Assembly: GCA_900291925.1 (NCBI GenBank)
Contig: UWYS01000014.1
Coordinates: 620,001 to 684,000 of the forward strand
From: Thecaphora thlaspeos
Taxonomy: Eukaryota; Basidiomycota; Ustilaginomycetes; Urocystidales; Glomosporiaceae
Reading direction: 5' to 3'
Length of the DNA stretch: 64,000 nucleotides
Shown here: positions 30,825-41,531 of the stretch, one piece after another
Layout: every line of letters starts with the position of its first letter
Position numbering within the stretch: the stretch's first letter is position 1
Notes under the pieces: generated by a model
What the model was told of the DNA's origin: nothing
The model's input: only the letters and a program-made list of their open reading frames with translations
Database searches by the model: none
Program-made: the position numbers and the translations under genes

Positions 30825-33608
30825 ATGGACAAGCCGGCCGCCCCTGGGCCAGTCGCCCAGGCCCCCCGCTTCGGCTTCATGTGGCAGGTGATGCGCTCCA
30901 TCGGCGACATGTCCCTCCCCACCTTCTTCTCCTCCGTCGCTGTCGAGGGCACAGACAACCTCCCACCCTCGGATCACCCCGTCATCGTCTGCTCCACGCA
31001 CCACAGCACCATCCTCGATGTAGCCATCCTCGCCTCCCACATGCCCGACAGCAGGCCCCTCCACTTCTGGGCAAAATCCGGCCTCTTCCACAATCCCATT
31101 TCAAACTTCATCCTCGCCTCCAGCGGAAACATAAAGGTCGACAGGTGCCACAAGAACAACCACGCCCTTTTCCAGGGCACCTTCCAAGCCCTCAACAACC
31201 GCGCCGCCGTCGCCCTCTTCCCAGAGGGCGGCAGCTACTCGAACCCCGCAATCACAAACCTCAAGCCAGGCGCAGCCTGGGCCGCCCTCGAGTACATCCA
31301 GCATCTCCGCCTCCAGGCACACCACGCCGACAACGACCAGGCTCGCGCGAGCATCAACAACCCGCTAAGGATCATCCCCACTGCCATTGTCTACTCCGAC
31401 AAGAGCCGCTTCCGCAGCAGAGCCATCCTCCGCTTCGGCAAGCCCATCGCCCTCGAACGCTACCTCGACGAGTTCCTCTCGCCCAACCCCGCCGCATCTT
31501 CGTCGTCCCCCGACCCTTCTTCCGTCGCCACAATAGCGGTCTCGCCCGAACCTTCGCCCGCCCACCGCGCCGTCGCAAGGCTAACCGCCGACATCCAGGC
31601 CGCCATCGCACAGATCACCTTCAACGCCCCGGACTGGCAGAGCTTTCAGGCGGTCCGCGCAGCCAGGCAGCTCATTTGGGATATCGACAGCCACCGCGGG
31701 CGCGGCGAAAAGGAGCTTGACATGCGCCATTTTGTCGACGCATCCAACGCGCTCCTCGCCCTCCTCTCGCGCGATGGAGAGGCGACGCGCGGCAGCGCCT
31801 CGGAGCTCGCCTCGGCCTCGCGCGACGCCCGACACGCCCTCTTTACCTACTCGGCCCTCCTCGAACTCTGCGAAACGGACAGCCGCATCCTCTCCCACGT
31901 CATTCGGAGGCATGGCCGTATCGCTTCTGCCTCCTCCGCCTCCGGTCAAGCGCCCTCGTCGCCATCGCTGTCGCCGCTCCCCACGCGGCGTGCCGCGTTC
32001 GGCGGTCTCTGCTCGGCCGCCAAATCGCTCGCCGTCCGCCTCCCGTACCTGTTGCCGACCTTCATCCCGACCCTGCTGCCCACCTACCTCCTCCCTTCGT
32101 CGATCGCCCACCACTTTGCCAAGAAGGAGGAAGAGTCGCTCGCCTCGGTCAAGACGCTCGTCGGTTTCGGCTTCAGCCTGCTCCTCTATCTCTATGGCCT
32201 CTTTGCCATGACCCGCTGGACGCGCTGGAACCCGTCCGGCTTCTTCCTCGGCGCCGTCGGGATATGGTGGATGGTCGAGCTCAACCGATCCTGCGTCGAC
32301 ACGGCCTACAGCCTGCTCCGACAGTGCCGACTCTCCTGGGCCGTCTGGAAGGCCGCAGGTCGTCGCCACCAGCAGCCTCCCTCCGCGGTCAAGCCCCACT
32401 CCGTCCCTTCGGCCAAGACGCGGACAAACAATCAGATCGACGCCGCGCTGCTATCGATCTCGGACGATCCGACGACGTTCAACATCTTCTTCTACGGCAC
32501 GCTCGTCCACCCTCGCATCCTCTCGCGGGTGATCGGCAAGAACGGCTCGCACCTGATGATCCAGAACGGCGTCCTGCCCTCGCACGCCCTCTGTCACATC
32601 AGGGGCCAGGAGTACCCGGCCCTCATCAGCCAGGCCAACCTGTCCAGCATGTTCTCGGCCGACGAGGCGTCGCAGCTGATTCAATCCGGGAGGGCGGCGG
32701 TCAAAGGGACACTCGTCTGCGGCCTGACGGCGCACGATGTACGGTGCCTCGACACGTTCGAGGACGACGAGTACAGCCGGCGCACCGTCTCGATCACGCT
32801 GGACGCCAGCTCGCCCGCCTGCAGCAATGTCGCCAGGCTCGAGAGGGGCGATGACCAGATGAACCTCGAGACCATCCTCGCCCCGCTGACGCCCGATCGG
32901 ATCGCGCACCTCCTCAAGACTACGCAGAGGGGAGAAGCGGTCCAAGTCGAGGCGCAGGTGTACAAGTGGACGGCGCCGTTGGACCGTCTCGAGGCAAAGG
33001 TGTGGGAATTTGACGAGTTCGCCCGGACAAAAGCGAAGAGGTGGGTGAGCGAACGATGGGAGGAGACGGTCGAAATGGAGTTTGAGTACGAGATCGTCGA
33101 TGCGATCCGACAAGAGGGGACGCAGCCTCCTTCCCCTGTCGCTTCTGCCGAGACATCGGCGTCCGTCGAAGAGGCGAAGGAGACGGTGCTGGAGCAAGAC
33201 GTCACAGACTGGTACGACGCCTACGCCGCGAAGCTCACGTCGCACGCAGCGACGCGCGATGCGATCGTGCGAACGCTGTCGAGCCTGAGCCAGCATCCCA
33301 GCATACAGTACTACGTCGACCTTGCCTTCCGTCCCGAACCTACCTCTCCCTCCTCCGGTCGTACGAAGACGAAACGACCGGGAAAGAACGATTTCAACCT
33401 GATCGCGGCTCTCTACGCCAGTCGATACGCGGCAGAGGAGACGTTGAAGAGGTTGATCGACCTTTCGTCTAGAGAAGAAGAGGGGGAGTCGGTCAGATTC
33501 TTGTGGGAAAAAGCGAGAGAAAGAGGAAGAGGTAAAGCTGGATGGCCTTTTGCGGTATTGGATGCGGACGTTGAGGACAAAGAGGTGGAGACGAAGAAAG
33601 ATCGTTAA
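30825..33608 (+). CDS. Acyltransferase fused to AIG2/gamma-glutamylcyclotransferase-like domain
   Basis: A single uninterrupted frame of 927 residues. Residues about 15-300 are a PlsC/GPAT-type glycerolipid acyltransferase: CSTHHSTILDVAI (the HX4D motif), VDRCHKNNHALFQG, and ALFPEGGSYSNPAITNLKPG. Hydrophobic segments lie at about 440-490 (LVGFGFSLLLYLYGLFAM; FFLGAVGIWWMVELN). From about residue 550 a second domain begins: FNIFFYGTLVHPRILSRVIG, EYPALISQ, VKGTLVCGLTAHDVRCLDTF with the acidic FEDDEYSRR, and VYKWTAPLDRLEAKVWEFDE. This matches AIG2-like gamma-glutamylcyclotransferase folds, including the likely catalytic Glu/Asp cluster. The last 150 residues are helical and unrecognised. The two enzyme families are normally separate proteins. 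The ATG at 30825 is the first in frame. Substrates are unknown. Confidence 0.75.
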   Translation: MDKPAAPGPVAQAPRFGFMWQVMRSIGDMSLPTFFSSVAVEGTDNLPPSDHPVIVCSTHHSTILDVAILASHMPDSRPLHFWAKSGLFHNPISNFILASSGNIKVDRCHKNNHALFQGTFQALNNRAAVALFPEGGSYSNPAITNLKPGAAWAALEYIQHLRLQAHHADNDQARASINNPLRIIPTAIVYSDKSRFRSRAILRFGKPIALERYLDEFLSPNPAASSSSPDPSSVATIAVSPEPSPAHRAVARLTADIQAAIAQITFNAPDWQSFQAVRAARQLIWDIDSHRGRGEKELDMRHFVDASNALLALLSRDGEATRGSASELASASRDARHALFTYSALLELCETDSRILSHVIRRHGRIASASSASGQAPSSPSLSPLPTRRAAFGGLCSAAKSLAVRLPYLLPTFIPTLLPTYLLPSSIAHHFAKKEEESLASVKTLVGFGFSLLLYLYGLFAMTRWTRWNPSGFFLGAVGIWWMVELNRSCVDTAYSLLRQCRLSWAVWKAAGRRHQQPPSAVKPHSVPSAKTRTNNQIDAALLSISDDPTTFNIFFYGTLVHPRILSRVIGKNGSHLMIQNGVLPSHALCHIRGQEYPALISQANLSSMFSADEASQLIQSGRAAVKGTLVCGLTAHDVRCLDTFEDDEYSRRTVSITLDASSPACSNVARLERGDDQMNLETILAPLTPDRIAHLLKTTQRGEAVQVEAQVYKWTAPLDRLEAKVWEFDEFARTKAKRWVSERWEETVEMEFEYEIVDAIRQEGTQPPSPVASAETSASVEEAKETVLEQDVTDWYDAYAAKLTSHAATRDAIVRTLSSLSQHPSIQYYVDLAFRPEPTSPSSGRTKTKRPGKNDFNLIAALYASRYAAEETLKRLIDLSSREEEGESVRFLWEKARERGRGKAGWPFAVLDADVEDKEVETKKDR

Positions 33609-33698
33609 TTCGACTGCACCGACCTCCGCTGGAGCTCGAACTGGGGGGGTGGAACCTTGCATTGATAGAATGGGTCGATATGACAATGATTCCAGGTT

Positions 33699-35252
33699 CT
33701 ACGATGCTTTTTCTGGAGCGAATTTGACGACTCCGTCTACATCGGCACGATCTTTGAAAGCTCTCCACCATTCGTTTGCCTTTTTTGACTTTTTGCCTTT
33801 GGCAGTCAAGTTGCGGATAGCGAGAAAGGTTGCACCTTCCTCGCCGATGGGAGGGAGGGTTTTGACGATGATGAGATCGAGGGTGGGAGAGTAGCTTGCA
33901 CTTCCTGGTTCTTTTGAAGTAAGAAGTGAAAAGATCGTTGGATCGCTTTGTAAGAGTGCAGAGGAGGAAATGATAGATGTGCCCGAGAACGAAAGGGGCA
34001 GTGGTGGGAAGTTGCTTTTCGATGCGGGATAAAGTGTCGTCGTCAGAGGGTACTACATGTTTGCCGAACGGGAAAGGAGGAAAGCGTCAGAGTAGTGTTG
34101 AGCGCACGAGAGCATACGAAAGGATCGATGCGGTGGAAAGACAGACTTACAAGGTACCCAAACCCCCTCTCTCTCGCTTCAATCTGTCGAGCACACCACC
34201 GTTTCCACTTGACTTCAAGATGTCGTTTCTTGACCTTGGTAGCGTACGATACCATCTTTTCATCCTGCTCGATACCACTTTCGTACCTTGCTTGCAGATC
34301 CTCTAGAACTTGCAGCAAAACCTCTGCCCCCTTTTTCGCCATGATCTTCTCAAGTTCGACATAGTCGACACCGTCTGGGATGCAAAGACGTTCTTGTCCC
34401 AATATCCGTCCTGCGTCGAAACGGCCGTCTTGTAATGTTTGTACGGTTATACCGCCGTGTGACAGGAGACGGGCAAGCGTCCATTGTAAAGGTGCAGCGC
34501 CTCGGAGAGAGGGGAGGAGAGAGGGGTGGATGTTGAGCAGGTGAGAAGGAGGGAAACGAGTGAGAAGCGACGTAGGGATCAGGTGGCCAAAGGAACAGGT
34601 TAGCAGGAGGGCTCGTGAGAGTGGGTAGAGGAAGCCCGGTGGCTGCAGATTCGAGGGGGATTGAGATACGGTCAGTTAAGAGTAAGCAAGGATGGGAGAC
34701 AAGGGTGGAAGAAAGGAGGGGAAACAAACCTTGTACCCTTCCAACCCGTCGGGAGGGACATGGTCGTGTGACAGTCCGCGCGAGAGTGCGAGATGCTTGA
34801 CCGGCGCTGTAGTGATCTCAGATTTGACGTTAGCTAGATCAGCGACTGCCCGGATATCAGACGTTCCTAATGAAGGAGAGAGCGCGGTACCCACCGATCT
34901 TCATCCTCTTTGCGCCCCACCCTTGCTTGGTATCAGGCGGCGTAAGGACGTGGATCTTCCTGACTAGATCTAGTGTCGTCGTCGTCGGTCGGTGTGGGTG
35001 AGGGAGGAGAGATCAGTCTCATGTCCCACGAAAAAAGGTCAGAATTCAGTCTGTGTGTAACGTACCAGGTCTCCCTATCAGTGCCTCGAGAGAGGAACAT
35101 GCAAAGGTATCTGTACCGCAGAAAAGGACATTGTACGGCGGTCCGCGGTCGGGTGTGCGGCGAGATGGACTGCTGTGGAAGGCGCATGGGCAGTGTAGGA
35201 TGAGAGAGATACGACGTGGGATGGTGCGCATTGAGGTGGTGCGGAGATTCAT
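33699..35252 (-). CDS. FMT1: Methionyl-tRNA formyltransferase, mitochondrial
   Basis: Formylates initiator Met-tRNA in mitochondria using 10-formyl-THF. Exons (minus): 35252-35066, 34964-34896, 34806-34730, 34642-34151, 34052-33699 (edges by eye), 392 residues, phases consistent. The N-terminus is basic and Ser/Thr-rich, as in a mitochondrial presequence, followed by PYNVLFCGTDTFACSSLEAL. Next come IHVLTPPDTKQGWGAKRMKI, PVKHLALSRGLSHDHVPPDG, LLLTCSFGHLIP, LLNIHPSLLPSLRGAAPLQW (folate site, with the family's N-x-H-P-S-L-L-P-x-x-R-G) and GITVQTLQDGRFDAG. The C-terminal domain ends KFAPEKAS. One donor is GTTTGT. It converges with the acyltransferase gene, stops only about 90 bp apart. Confidence 0.85.
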
Positions 35253-35499
35253 TGTGGTGGCTTGGGCTTGATGGGACGTTGGAGGGCAGGGATGACGAGG
35301 GGATCAGAGGAGGAAGGAGTGGAAGGAGGAAGGTGTCAAAGGACGAGCAAAAGGCCACGGCGGCTGGCAGGAGAGGGTTACGTAAGCCTCCACAAGGCGG
35401 CGCTCCTGGACGTCGAGACCAACACACACTCCCCCCCGTGCGCCAGCCCTCTCCCCTCCTTCCTCCTTCCTCCCCTCTCTCCCCATCCCTCTCCTACCC

Positions 35500-38006
35500 A
35501 TGCAGTCAGCGACACACCAAGAGATGTGGCCCTGCACCTTTCCGCTATCCCGTCTACTCAATCGAGAACCCACACCGCCCGCCATGACGCCACGACACAA
35601 CCTCCTCACCAGCTTGCCCAGGTACGCCCATCTTCCCGCTTGTACCACCCCAGCTTGCAGTCGAGCCAGCACAATCTGACATCCGAGGCAAACTCCTTGA
35701 TCTTTCTCATATCGACAACAGCGAGATATGGGAACAGCTCATCGATTCCACATCCGCGCTGGACCCATTGACGGCCTTCAACCTCGTCTCGGTACGCTTC
35801 TCCTCCTCCCCCTCGCCTAGCCTCGTCCTCACACCGACGTCCTGGCGACACCACTGACAGTACCCTCCCCCTTTCCCGCGCCATTGTAGACATGTCGACA
35901 TCTCCGCAACTCTTTCGTCGGGGACAAGGCCCGCTGCCTCTTCGCCCTCTCGCTTCACGGATTCTTACCGCACCCGGGCGTAGCGATCCCCAAGGATGCC
36001 AGGATACATGCTCAACGCCTCTTCGAGTCGCGCTGGACTTTGCTCCCTGATCAGCGCAGAATTTCCGCCCTACCTCCCTGAGAGCACACCTACGGCGATG
36101 TCTCTTCTCGTCTTGAAGGCGGCGTAGATGCGGAGGTTGTTGGTTCAAACATCTACAGCGTCTCGCCCGATAGGAGGAGTCTGATGGTCGCAACGCTCGA
36201 TGTCGACAATCGAATCACGGAAGGACGAAGAATCGCTTCTCCCACAGCTACGATGTCGTACGAGCGAATCGACCGTTTCCATCTCGACGCGCCAAACCAG
36301 GTCGCTCTGCTCGAGACGGTCACGACTGTGCTTGCTCAAGGCGACGCAGAGGATCCTCCGATCTACCAGCTCACCCTCCAGCCCGTCGATCTCGTCACAC
36401 GCCATCGAATCACATGCACGCACTTGTCCCTCTTGATCGTCGAAGATCCCTCGACGCTCACGCTTCAGATTCTGGACGATAGATTTCTAGTCGCCCAACG
36501 TCGTCGTCTTGACATTTACCTCTGGCGGCGTCACACACCTTCCACCTGCGCTACTCATCCCGCCTTTTCCCTTCTTTTTCGAAGGCGCACACGTCCCCAC
36601 CCAATCCGACATCCGCTCTGCGACACTACTCAACACGGACTGTCTCATCGTTTCGCTCCACCAGGAACGAGGCGTGCCCGTCGACTGGGGAAGCACGGTG
36701 AAGCTGTGGAAGTTTTCCTCATACTGCGATCAACAGACAGAGAGGCAGATCGAAGATGAAGAAACGAGGGAGGGAGAAGGATTTGCGAACTTTTCGGGAG
36801 GATGGAGCGTTCAGGCCGAGATCAGGGTACCGATCAAGAAGGCAATACGGGACGGATTGAATTATGTCAAAGTCGGAAGGGACGGGAACGAGTTAAAGGG
36901 CTTGGGAAGGGAGGAGGGTGAGGTGGATTGCTTGGTCGTCGTTTGTGTGGCTGGGTATATGTGAGTGGTCTCGGCTTTGACGAGGGTAGCGTCGGTGGTT
37001 TCGAAGAGGACGTATGGTTGAGTCGGTCTTTTGACAACCTCGTCGGTCATGCTTTACGGACTTGGACTGCAGATGGTTGGTCTCACTGTCATCGCTCACA
37101 GATCTACTCTATCCAAGTTCCGCTCTAGCCATCTACTCTCTACACGGTCCCAGCTATCCCATCCTCGACACAGAATGGGGTAAGTCGCGTTGCGTTGCGT
37201 TTTCCTCGCTTTTCACTCCTTGTTACGCCACACGCTTTCAAAACTGAACGGGATTTCATCTTTTCTCATACTACAGTACGAGCAGATATGAAGGGTAGCG
37301 ACGAGATATGGGAAACCAGTTTCACTCCAACGGGTCCTATTGGCGTATACGGCTGGAGGATGGGTGAGAAAGCTGCGTTATTCCCTCTTCAATCCGCGCA
37401 TCTTCATCCGTAGAGATGGCCATTTTCACCTTCTTTTCTCCTTTTCGACAGTCTGTCTGTGGACGAATCGACGATATACATCCATGACTTCCTCGCAACC
37501 TTGGCTTTCGGAAGAGGAAGAGGTTGGTATCTCGCTACGATGTCTGGACGCTACGCCGAATTTCTCAAGATACTTTGACACGTTACCCACGCCTGGACAG
37601 AGGGAAAGTAGGAGTCAGAGTACAATAAAGTGGAAGTGTCGAACAGGTACGTCTTGCCCCCTCTTTCTTTCCCTCGTCCTTTCACCGCTACTTACGTCTT
37701 TTATTGCATCTTCGTAAATTGATCGTCTCTTTTTTTCTTTTTTTTCTTTCTTTCTTTGAATTTCGACATGTAGTGTTGCGATATACATCAGACATATCGA
37801 GCATTCTTCCATTTCGGAATGACTTTGATCAGATGGAGAGAAAGAAAAAGGGAGAGGGAAAAGTCAGGGTTCGTGTCGACTTGAATGGTATTCAGACGTT
37901 GGTCGTACAGAGATTCGTCATTTCCTCGGTTGGTCATGATGGGCGCGACGAGCAAGGTGGACAGGGCGGTAAGGTGGAGTGTGAGACGTTCCTAGTCGCG
38001 GTTTGA
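35500..38006 (+). pseudogene. F-box protein gene with two frame breaks
   Basis: F-box adaptor of an SCF ubiquitin ligase, or a decayed copy. Exons: 35500-35621, 35722-35791, 35890-36960, 37073-37179, 37277-37363, 37452-37646, 37774-38006. All intron phases agree, which argues for recent function. The F-box reads NLLTSLPSEIWEQLIDSTSA, then DPLTAFNLVSTCRHLRNS. The remainder is beta-rich, as in propeller-type fungal F-box proteins (NIYSVSPDRRSLMVATLDVD; HVPTQSDIRSATLLNTDCLI). Exon 3 is not intact: an in-frame TGA at 36079-36081, and a required +1 shift near 36495 (frame 1 ends RFLVAQ, frame 2 continues VVVLTFTSGG). A weak intron (36027-36158) could remove the TGA, but nothing convincing repairs the shift. 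Pseudogene, sequence error or recoding remain open. Confidence 0.55.
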
Positions 38007-38282
38007 GGCGAGGGAGGCGATGGGATATTGGATGGACATTGGCTAAACACTGAGATGACGAGGTTCAAACGTGTATAACCGAATGTTGAGATGTTATGCT
38101 GGGCCGTCCACGAGAAGAGCGGGAGCGTGGAGGGTCGAATTGATGGATGAACGAAGGGATATATTAGTACAGATGCGAGGCAGGGGGTGTCCCGTGTAGT
38201 GGATTGGGTGCGAGACAGTGAGAGAGAAGGGTAGAAAAAGATGGCGGTGAAGAAAAGGGGGAGGAGGACAAGATCGAACGTG

Positions 38283-39406
38283 CTACTGTTCCTCTTCGTC
38301 GTTGTCGCCGCGGAAGCGTGGGTTCTATGAGACGGTTCGAGGCGGGAAGAAGGTAGGCGTGTGAGCATCATCATGGAGCGACGTTTGGCCCGCTGGAGTG
38401 GACAGGGGAACGTACCTTGTGACTGCTCTCGGCGTCCTGCTCGTCTTCGCTCCTCGCCCTCTTGGTTGCCGTCACCGTCTGTGGGTCATTGTTCCACCCA
38501 CTTGATGCACCGGCACTGGCACCAGCGGCAGCGTCGAGACCTCTACTAGTCCCCTCTGTTTCATCATACACCCCCTCTGCACCTTCAGGCACCAAGCCAC
38601 CGCCACCTCCACTAGCGCCGACCTCAGTCTCTCTGTATAGATCCTCCCTGGCCTCCCTCCTGCTCCTCTCCTTCTCTTCTGCCTCGATTCGCTTGCGTTC
38701 CTCCTCCTCACGCAGACGATTGTGACCCCACCCGCCTCGGCCCGCGTCGTACTCCTGTCGGTACTCGTCGCGAACTTGACCGCCGGACTTGCCGCGTCCG
38801 TATTGTCGTCCGTCTTTGTACCCGGGATCGAGGTCGCACCGGATGACGCGTTCGTCGAGTTTGGTACCCGAGATGTAGCGCATGCAGTCGACGGCTTCGG
38901 CGTGGGTGTAGAACCTGCGGCGATGCCGGGCGATTGTGGCGAGAGGGAGGGAGGAAAAGAGCGCGCAAGGTCAGAGGCAGGTGCAAAGACAGACAAAGTC
39001 AGAGCGCGGCAGATGCAGAGCAGACGCGGCCACCCACTCGACAAAGGCGAAGCCACAGGGCGTCTTTGTGTTTCGATCGAGACCCATGATGATGCGCTTG
39101 ATGCCGCCGCCGCTGCCGAGGTTGGCGACGCGGGAGAAGAGCTCGTAGATCTGCTCTTCGGTGGTGTAGAAGCTGAGGTTGCCCAGATAGAGGGTGGCCG
39201 TGGACTGGAGGGCCAGCTGCTGCTCGTGCCTGTTTTCGCGCGCCCGCGAGTCGCGGTCTGTGGGGGGGGGAAGGGCCAGGAAGATGGAAGATGGCGGGTC
39301 AGAAGGAGGCGAGGGCAAGCGAGGGCAAGCGAGCGAGCGGAGGGAATGGCAGTGGGGGATACGTGCAGGATGAGGGAGCGTCGAGCGGTTCGAGGACGTG
39401 CGACAT
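38283..39406 (-). CDS. CBC2: Nuclear cap-binding protein subunit 2 (CBP20)
   Basis: Small subunit of the nuclear cap-binding complex; binds m7G caps through one RRM. Exons (minus): 39406-39367, 39257-39038, 38914-38416, 38324-38283, 266 residues. N-terminus [20 protein letters not shown], then [60 protein letters not shown], and the CBP20-specific [20 protein letters not shown] and YDAGRGGWG. The cap-stacking Tyr in SSYRD is restored only if intron 1 uses a GC donor (T|GCACGT); the nearby GTATCC donor gives the wrong phase. Intron 2 uses GTGGGT. The C-terminus is Glu/Lys-rich, longer than human CBP20 (156). Divergent from CDC123. Confidence 0.9.
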
Positions 39407-39814
39407 GGTGGAGGAGTGCGATGGTGAGGATGGAGGAGGGAGGGAGTGAGGAGGTGACAAGGCGCGGGTGGCGCATCGAACGAAGGAATCTAAGAATGGC
39501 GGCCGCGACCACGGACTGCACGCCGTGGACGCTGCCTGGACGCTGCCTGGACGCTGCCACCACGCTGCCACCACCTTCCCAAAATAAGAAAAAGCCTACT
39601 GCTTTGCCTCGGGAGTCGGAGACAGACGGCAGCTCCACCGTCGTACATCGGATGGAACCTTTTTTTGGCCTTTCCTTCTCGCCGCCTTTGCTCTTTGCTC
39701 TTTGCTCTCCCTCCCCATCTCTCTCCTCTTGCACCATCCCCATCCCCATCCCCATCCCCATCCCCATCGCCTCTCCCTCTCCGCCTTCTCAGCAGGCACC
39801 TATCGCCGCGAAAT
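39407..39814. promoter_or_regulatory. Divergent intergenic region CBC2 / CDC123 with CCCCAT repeat
   Basis: About 410 bp. It contains tandem GGACGCTGCCT units at about 39526-39570 and about six CCCCAT units at 39733-39768 just before the CDC123 start. Presumed bidirectional promoter. Confidence 0.55.
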
Positions 39815-41176
39815 ATGACAGAGGTACATCCCGCCCCCACCACCAGCGACGACGACGGCACTGTCCCCACGCTCCCCCTCACACCACCACACCTCGCCCT
39901 CCACCACACTCTCTTCAGCTCGTGGTACCCGCTCTTCCGCTCCCACTCGCCCAAGGCCACCCTCATCCCCGTCTCCACCCTCCAGCCCGACTTCCTCTCA
40001 TGGCTTGAAGCCGACTCGATCCTCATTCCTCGCAACTCCGGACACCAGCCCTCCTCCAAACCATCCCCTCCCCACCCCAATGGCCGCTTCAGCACCGTCA
40101 CCTCGTCCGACGAACAAGATGCTCTCAGCTCACCTTCTGACGACAACGATGACGACGACGCACAGGGTGCACCCACATTCACCGCGCTCGATGCGGCGAT
40201 ACGCACGGCGATCCACAGATACGACGGCGCCGTCTTTCCCAAACTCAACTGGAGTGCGCCACAGGACGCTGCGTGGATCCTCCCCGGTGCAACATTGAGG
40301 TGCACCACTCCAGAAGACATCTACCTCGTCCTCAAGAGTTCCGACTTTATCTCAAGGGAAGTCGAACAGGCCGCCGAGCTCGCCACCTTGCAGCAACAAC
40401 AGCTGCGACAGGGTGAGGGGGATCGACCCGACTCACTCGACGTTGCCACATCTCGCCACACCGCCTCGGACGTCGCTCCAGCCCCCGCTGCACCACACCT
40501 GACGCTCGTCCTCAAAAAGTATTTTGACATGCCGAAATCGCACGAATTCCGTTGCTTTGTGCGACGACGGACGCTCATCTGCTTCTCGCAGCGTGACGTT
40601 ACCTTTTTCGAACACCTTCAACCCCCCTCGGTGCAGCAGACGATCCAAACGCGCATCCTCGACTTTTTCAAGGACCAACTGAGAGACAAGATGCCCATCG
40701 ATGATTACATCTTCGACGCCTATCTGACCAGGGACATGGCAAGAGTGTTCCTAGTTGACGTCAACCCTTTCTTGCCTCGCACCGATCCGATATTGTGGGT
40801 GTGGGAGGAGGTGGAAGATCTCGCGGTGCAAAGGGTGGAAAAGAGGCAGAGCGAGGAGAGAGAAAAGGTTAGAATACCCATTTCGGCATTTCGACGCATG
40901 GATGCACGTGATGCACCGAGTCAGGACACAATCCCGCGCGAGACTAGACCAACCTCCACGTCGTCGTCGTCGTCCGACAACGACCTACCACCTCTTCGTC
41001 TGATCACCTCACACGCTCAAGCGTCTCAGTCATTCCCCACGTACAGTCAAAACATGGTACCGAAAGACGTGATTGACGTCTCGAATGGACAGGGCATCGC
41101 GGAATTCGCTCGGGAGTGGAACCATCGTCTTGCTACGGCGCATGGCCATTCCGCCTCCGATGACGATGCAAATTGA
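39815..41176 (+). CDS. CDC123: CDC123 (D123) eIF2 assembly factor
   Basis: ATP-grasp-like protein that helps assemble translation initiation factor eIF2. Single exon of 453 residues. Motifs: HHTLFSSWYPLFRSHSPKAT near the N-terminus, VFPKLNWSAPQDAAWILPG, CTTPEDIYLVLKSSDFI, LVLKKYFDMPKSHEFRCFVR and FLVDVNPFLPRTDPILWVWE, all diagnostic of CDC123. An acidic insert (DDNDDDDAQG) and a Ser-rich tail are extra. ATG 39815 follows a frame that is open upstream but ATG-free. It converges with RRS1. Confidence 0.94.
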   Translation: MTEVHPAPTTSDDDGTVPTLPLTPPHLALHHTLFSSWYPLFRSHSPKATLIPVSTLQPDFLSWLEADSILIPRNSGHQPSSKPSPPHPNGRFSTVTSSDEQDALSSPSDDNDDDDAQGAPTFTALDAAIRTAIHRYDGAVFPKLNWSAPQDAAWILPGATLRCTTPEDIYLVLKSSDFISREVEQAAELATLQQQQLRQGEGDRPDSLDVATSRHTASDVAPAPAAPHLTLVLKKYFDMPKSHEFRCFVRRRTLICFSQRDVTFFEHLQPPSVQQTIQTRILDFFKDQLRDKMPIDDYIFDAYLTRDMARVFLVDVNPFLPRTDPILWVWEEVEDLAVQRVEKRQSEEREKVRIPISAFRRMDARDAPSQDTIPRETRPTSTSSSSSDNDLPPLRLITSHAQASQSFPTYSQNMVPKDVIDVSNGQGIAEFAREWNHRLATAHGHSASDDDAN

Positions 41177-41531
41177 GGGCAAGGTGGTTTCAGGACGTGT
41201 TTTCGTATCTCTCATCATTCGACCAACAGGATTGGTACGAACCTCGTACGCGTGCATGCTCTTGGCTTGCCATCGAGATCTGGGTGTGGTGATCCAGCTC
41301 GCGTCCAGCAGCATCGTTAAAGCTCGTCTGCGTTACGTGACCAGTCAGCCGGTCAGTGGAGAAAGGAAAGACAGCGAAACGCAGAAACCACACAGCTCAC
41401 AAGTCCAGCAGCTCATGAACACCGCAAGGAGGGGGAATTGTCATAGTACAAGTGGATCTCGAACGCACCAAGGGACTACAAACAACGAGCTGATCGTCAG
41501 GTGTGGACGGAGGGTGACGAGGGGACCAGCT
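41177..41531. other. Convergent 3' region CDC123 / RRS1
   Basis: About 355 bp, no gene seen; presumed 3' UTRs. Confidence 0.5.

Noticed and set aside
35622..35660. Very short first intron of the F-box gene ending at TTGCAG
   Set aside because: It breaks the phase. The acceptor ACAACAG at 35721 gives a 100-nt intron and a perfect F-box start (LPSEIWEQLI).
26916..36081. Genome-wide reassignment of TGA to an amino acid
   Set aside because: TGA ends HUS1, SMD2, VPS28, ERF2 and other genes at the expected family length, so the internal TGAs in DOT5 and the F-box gene are local events.
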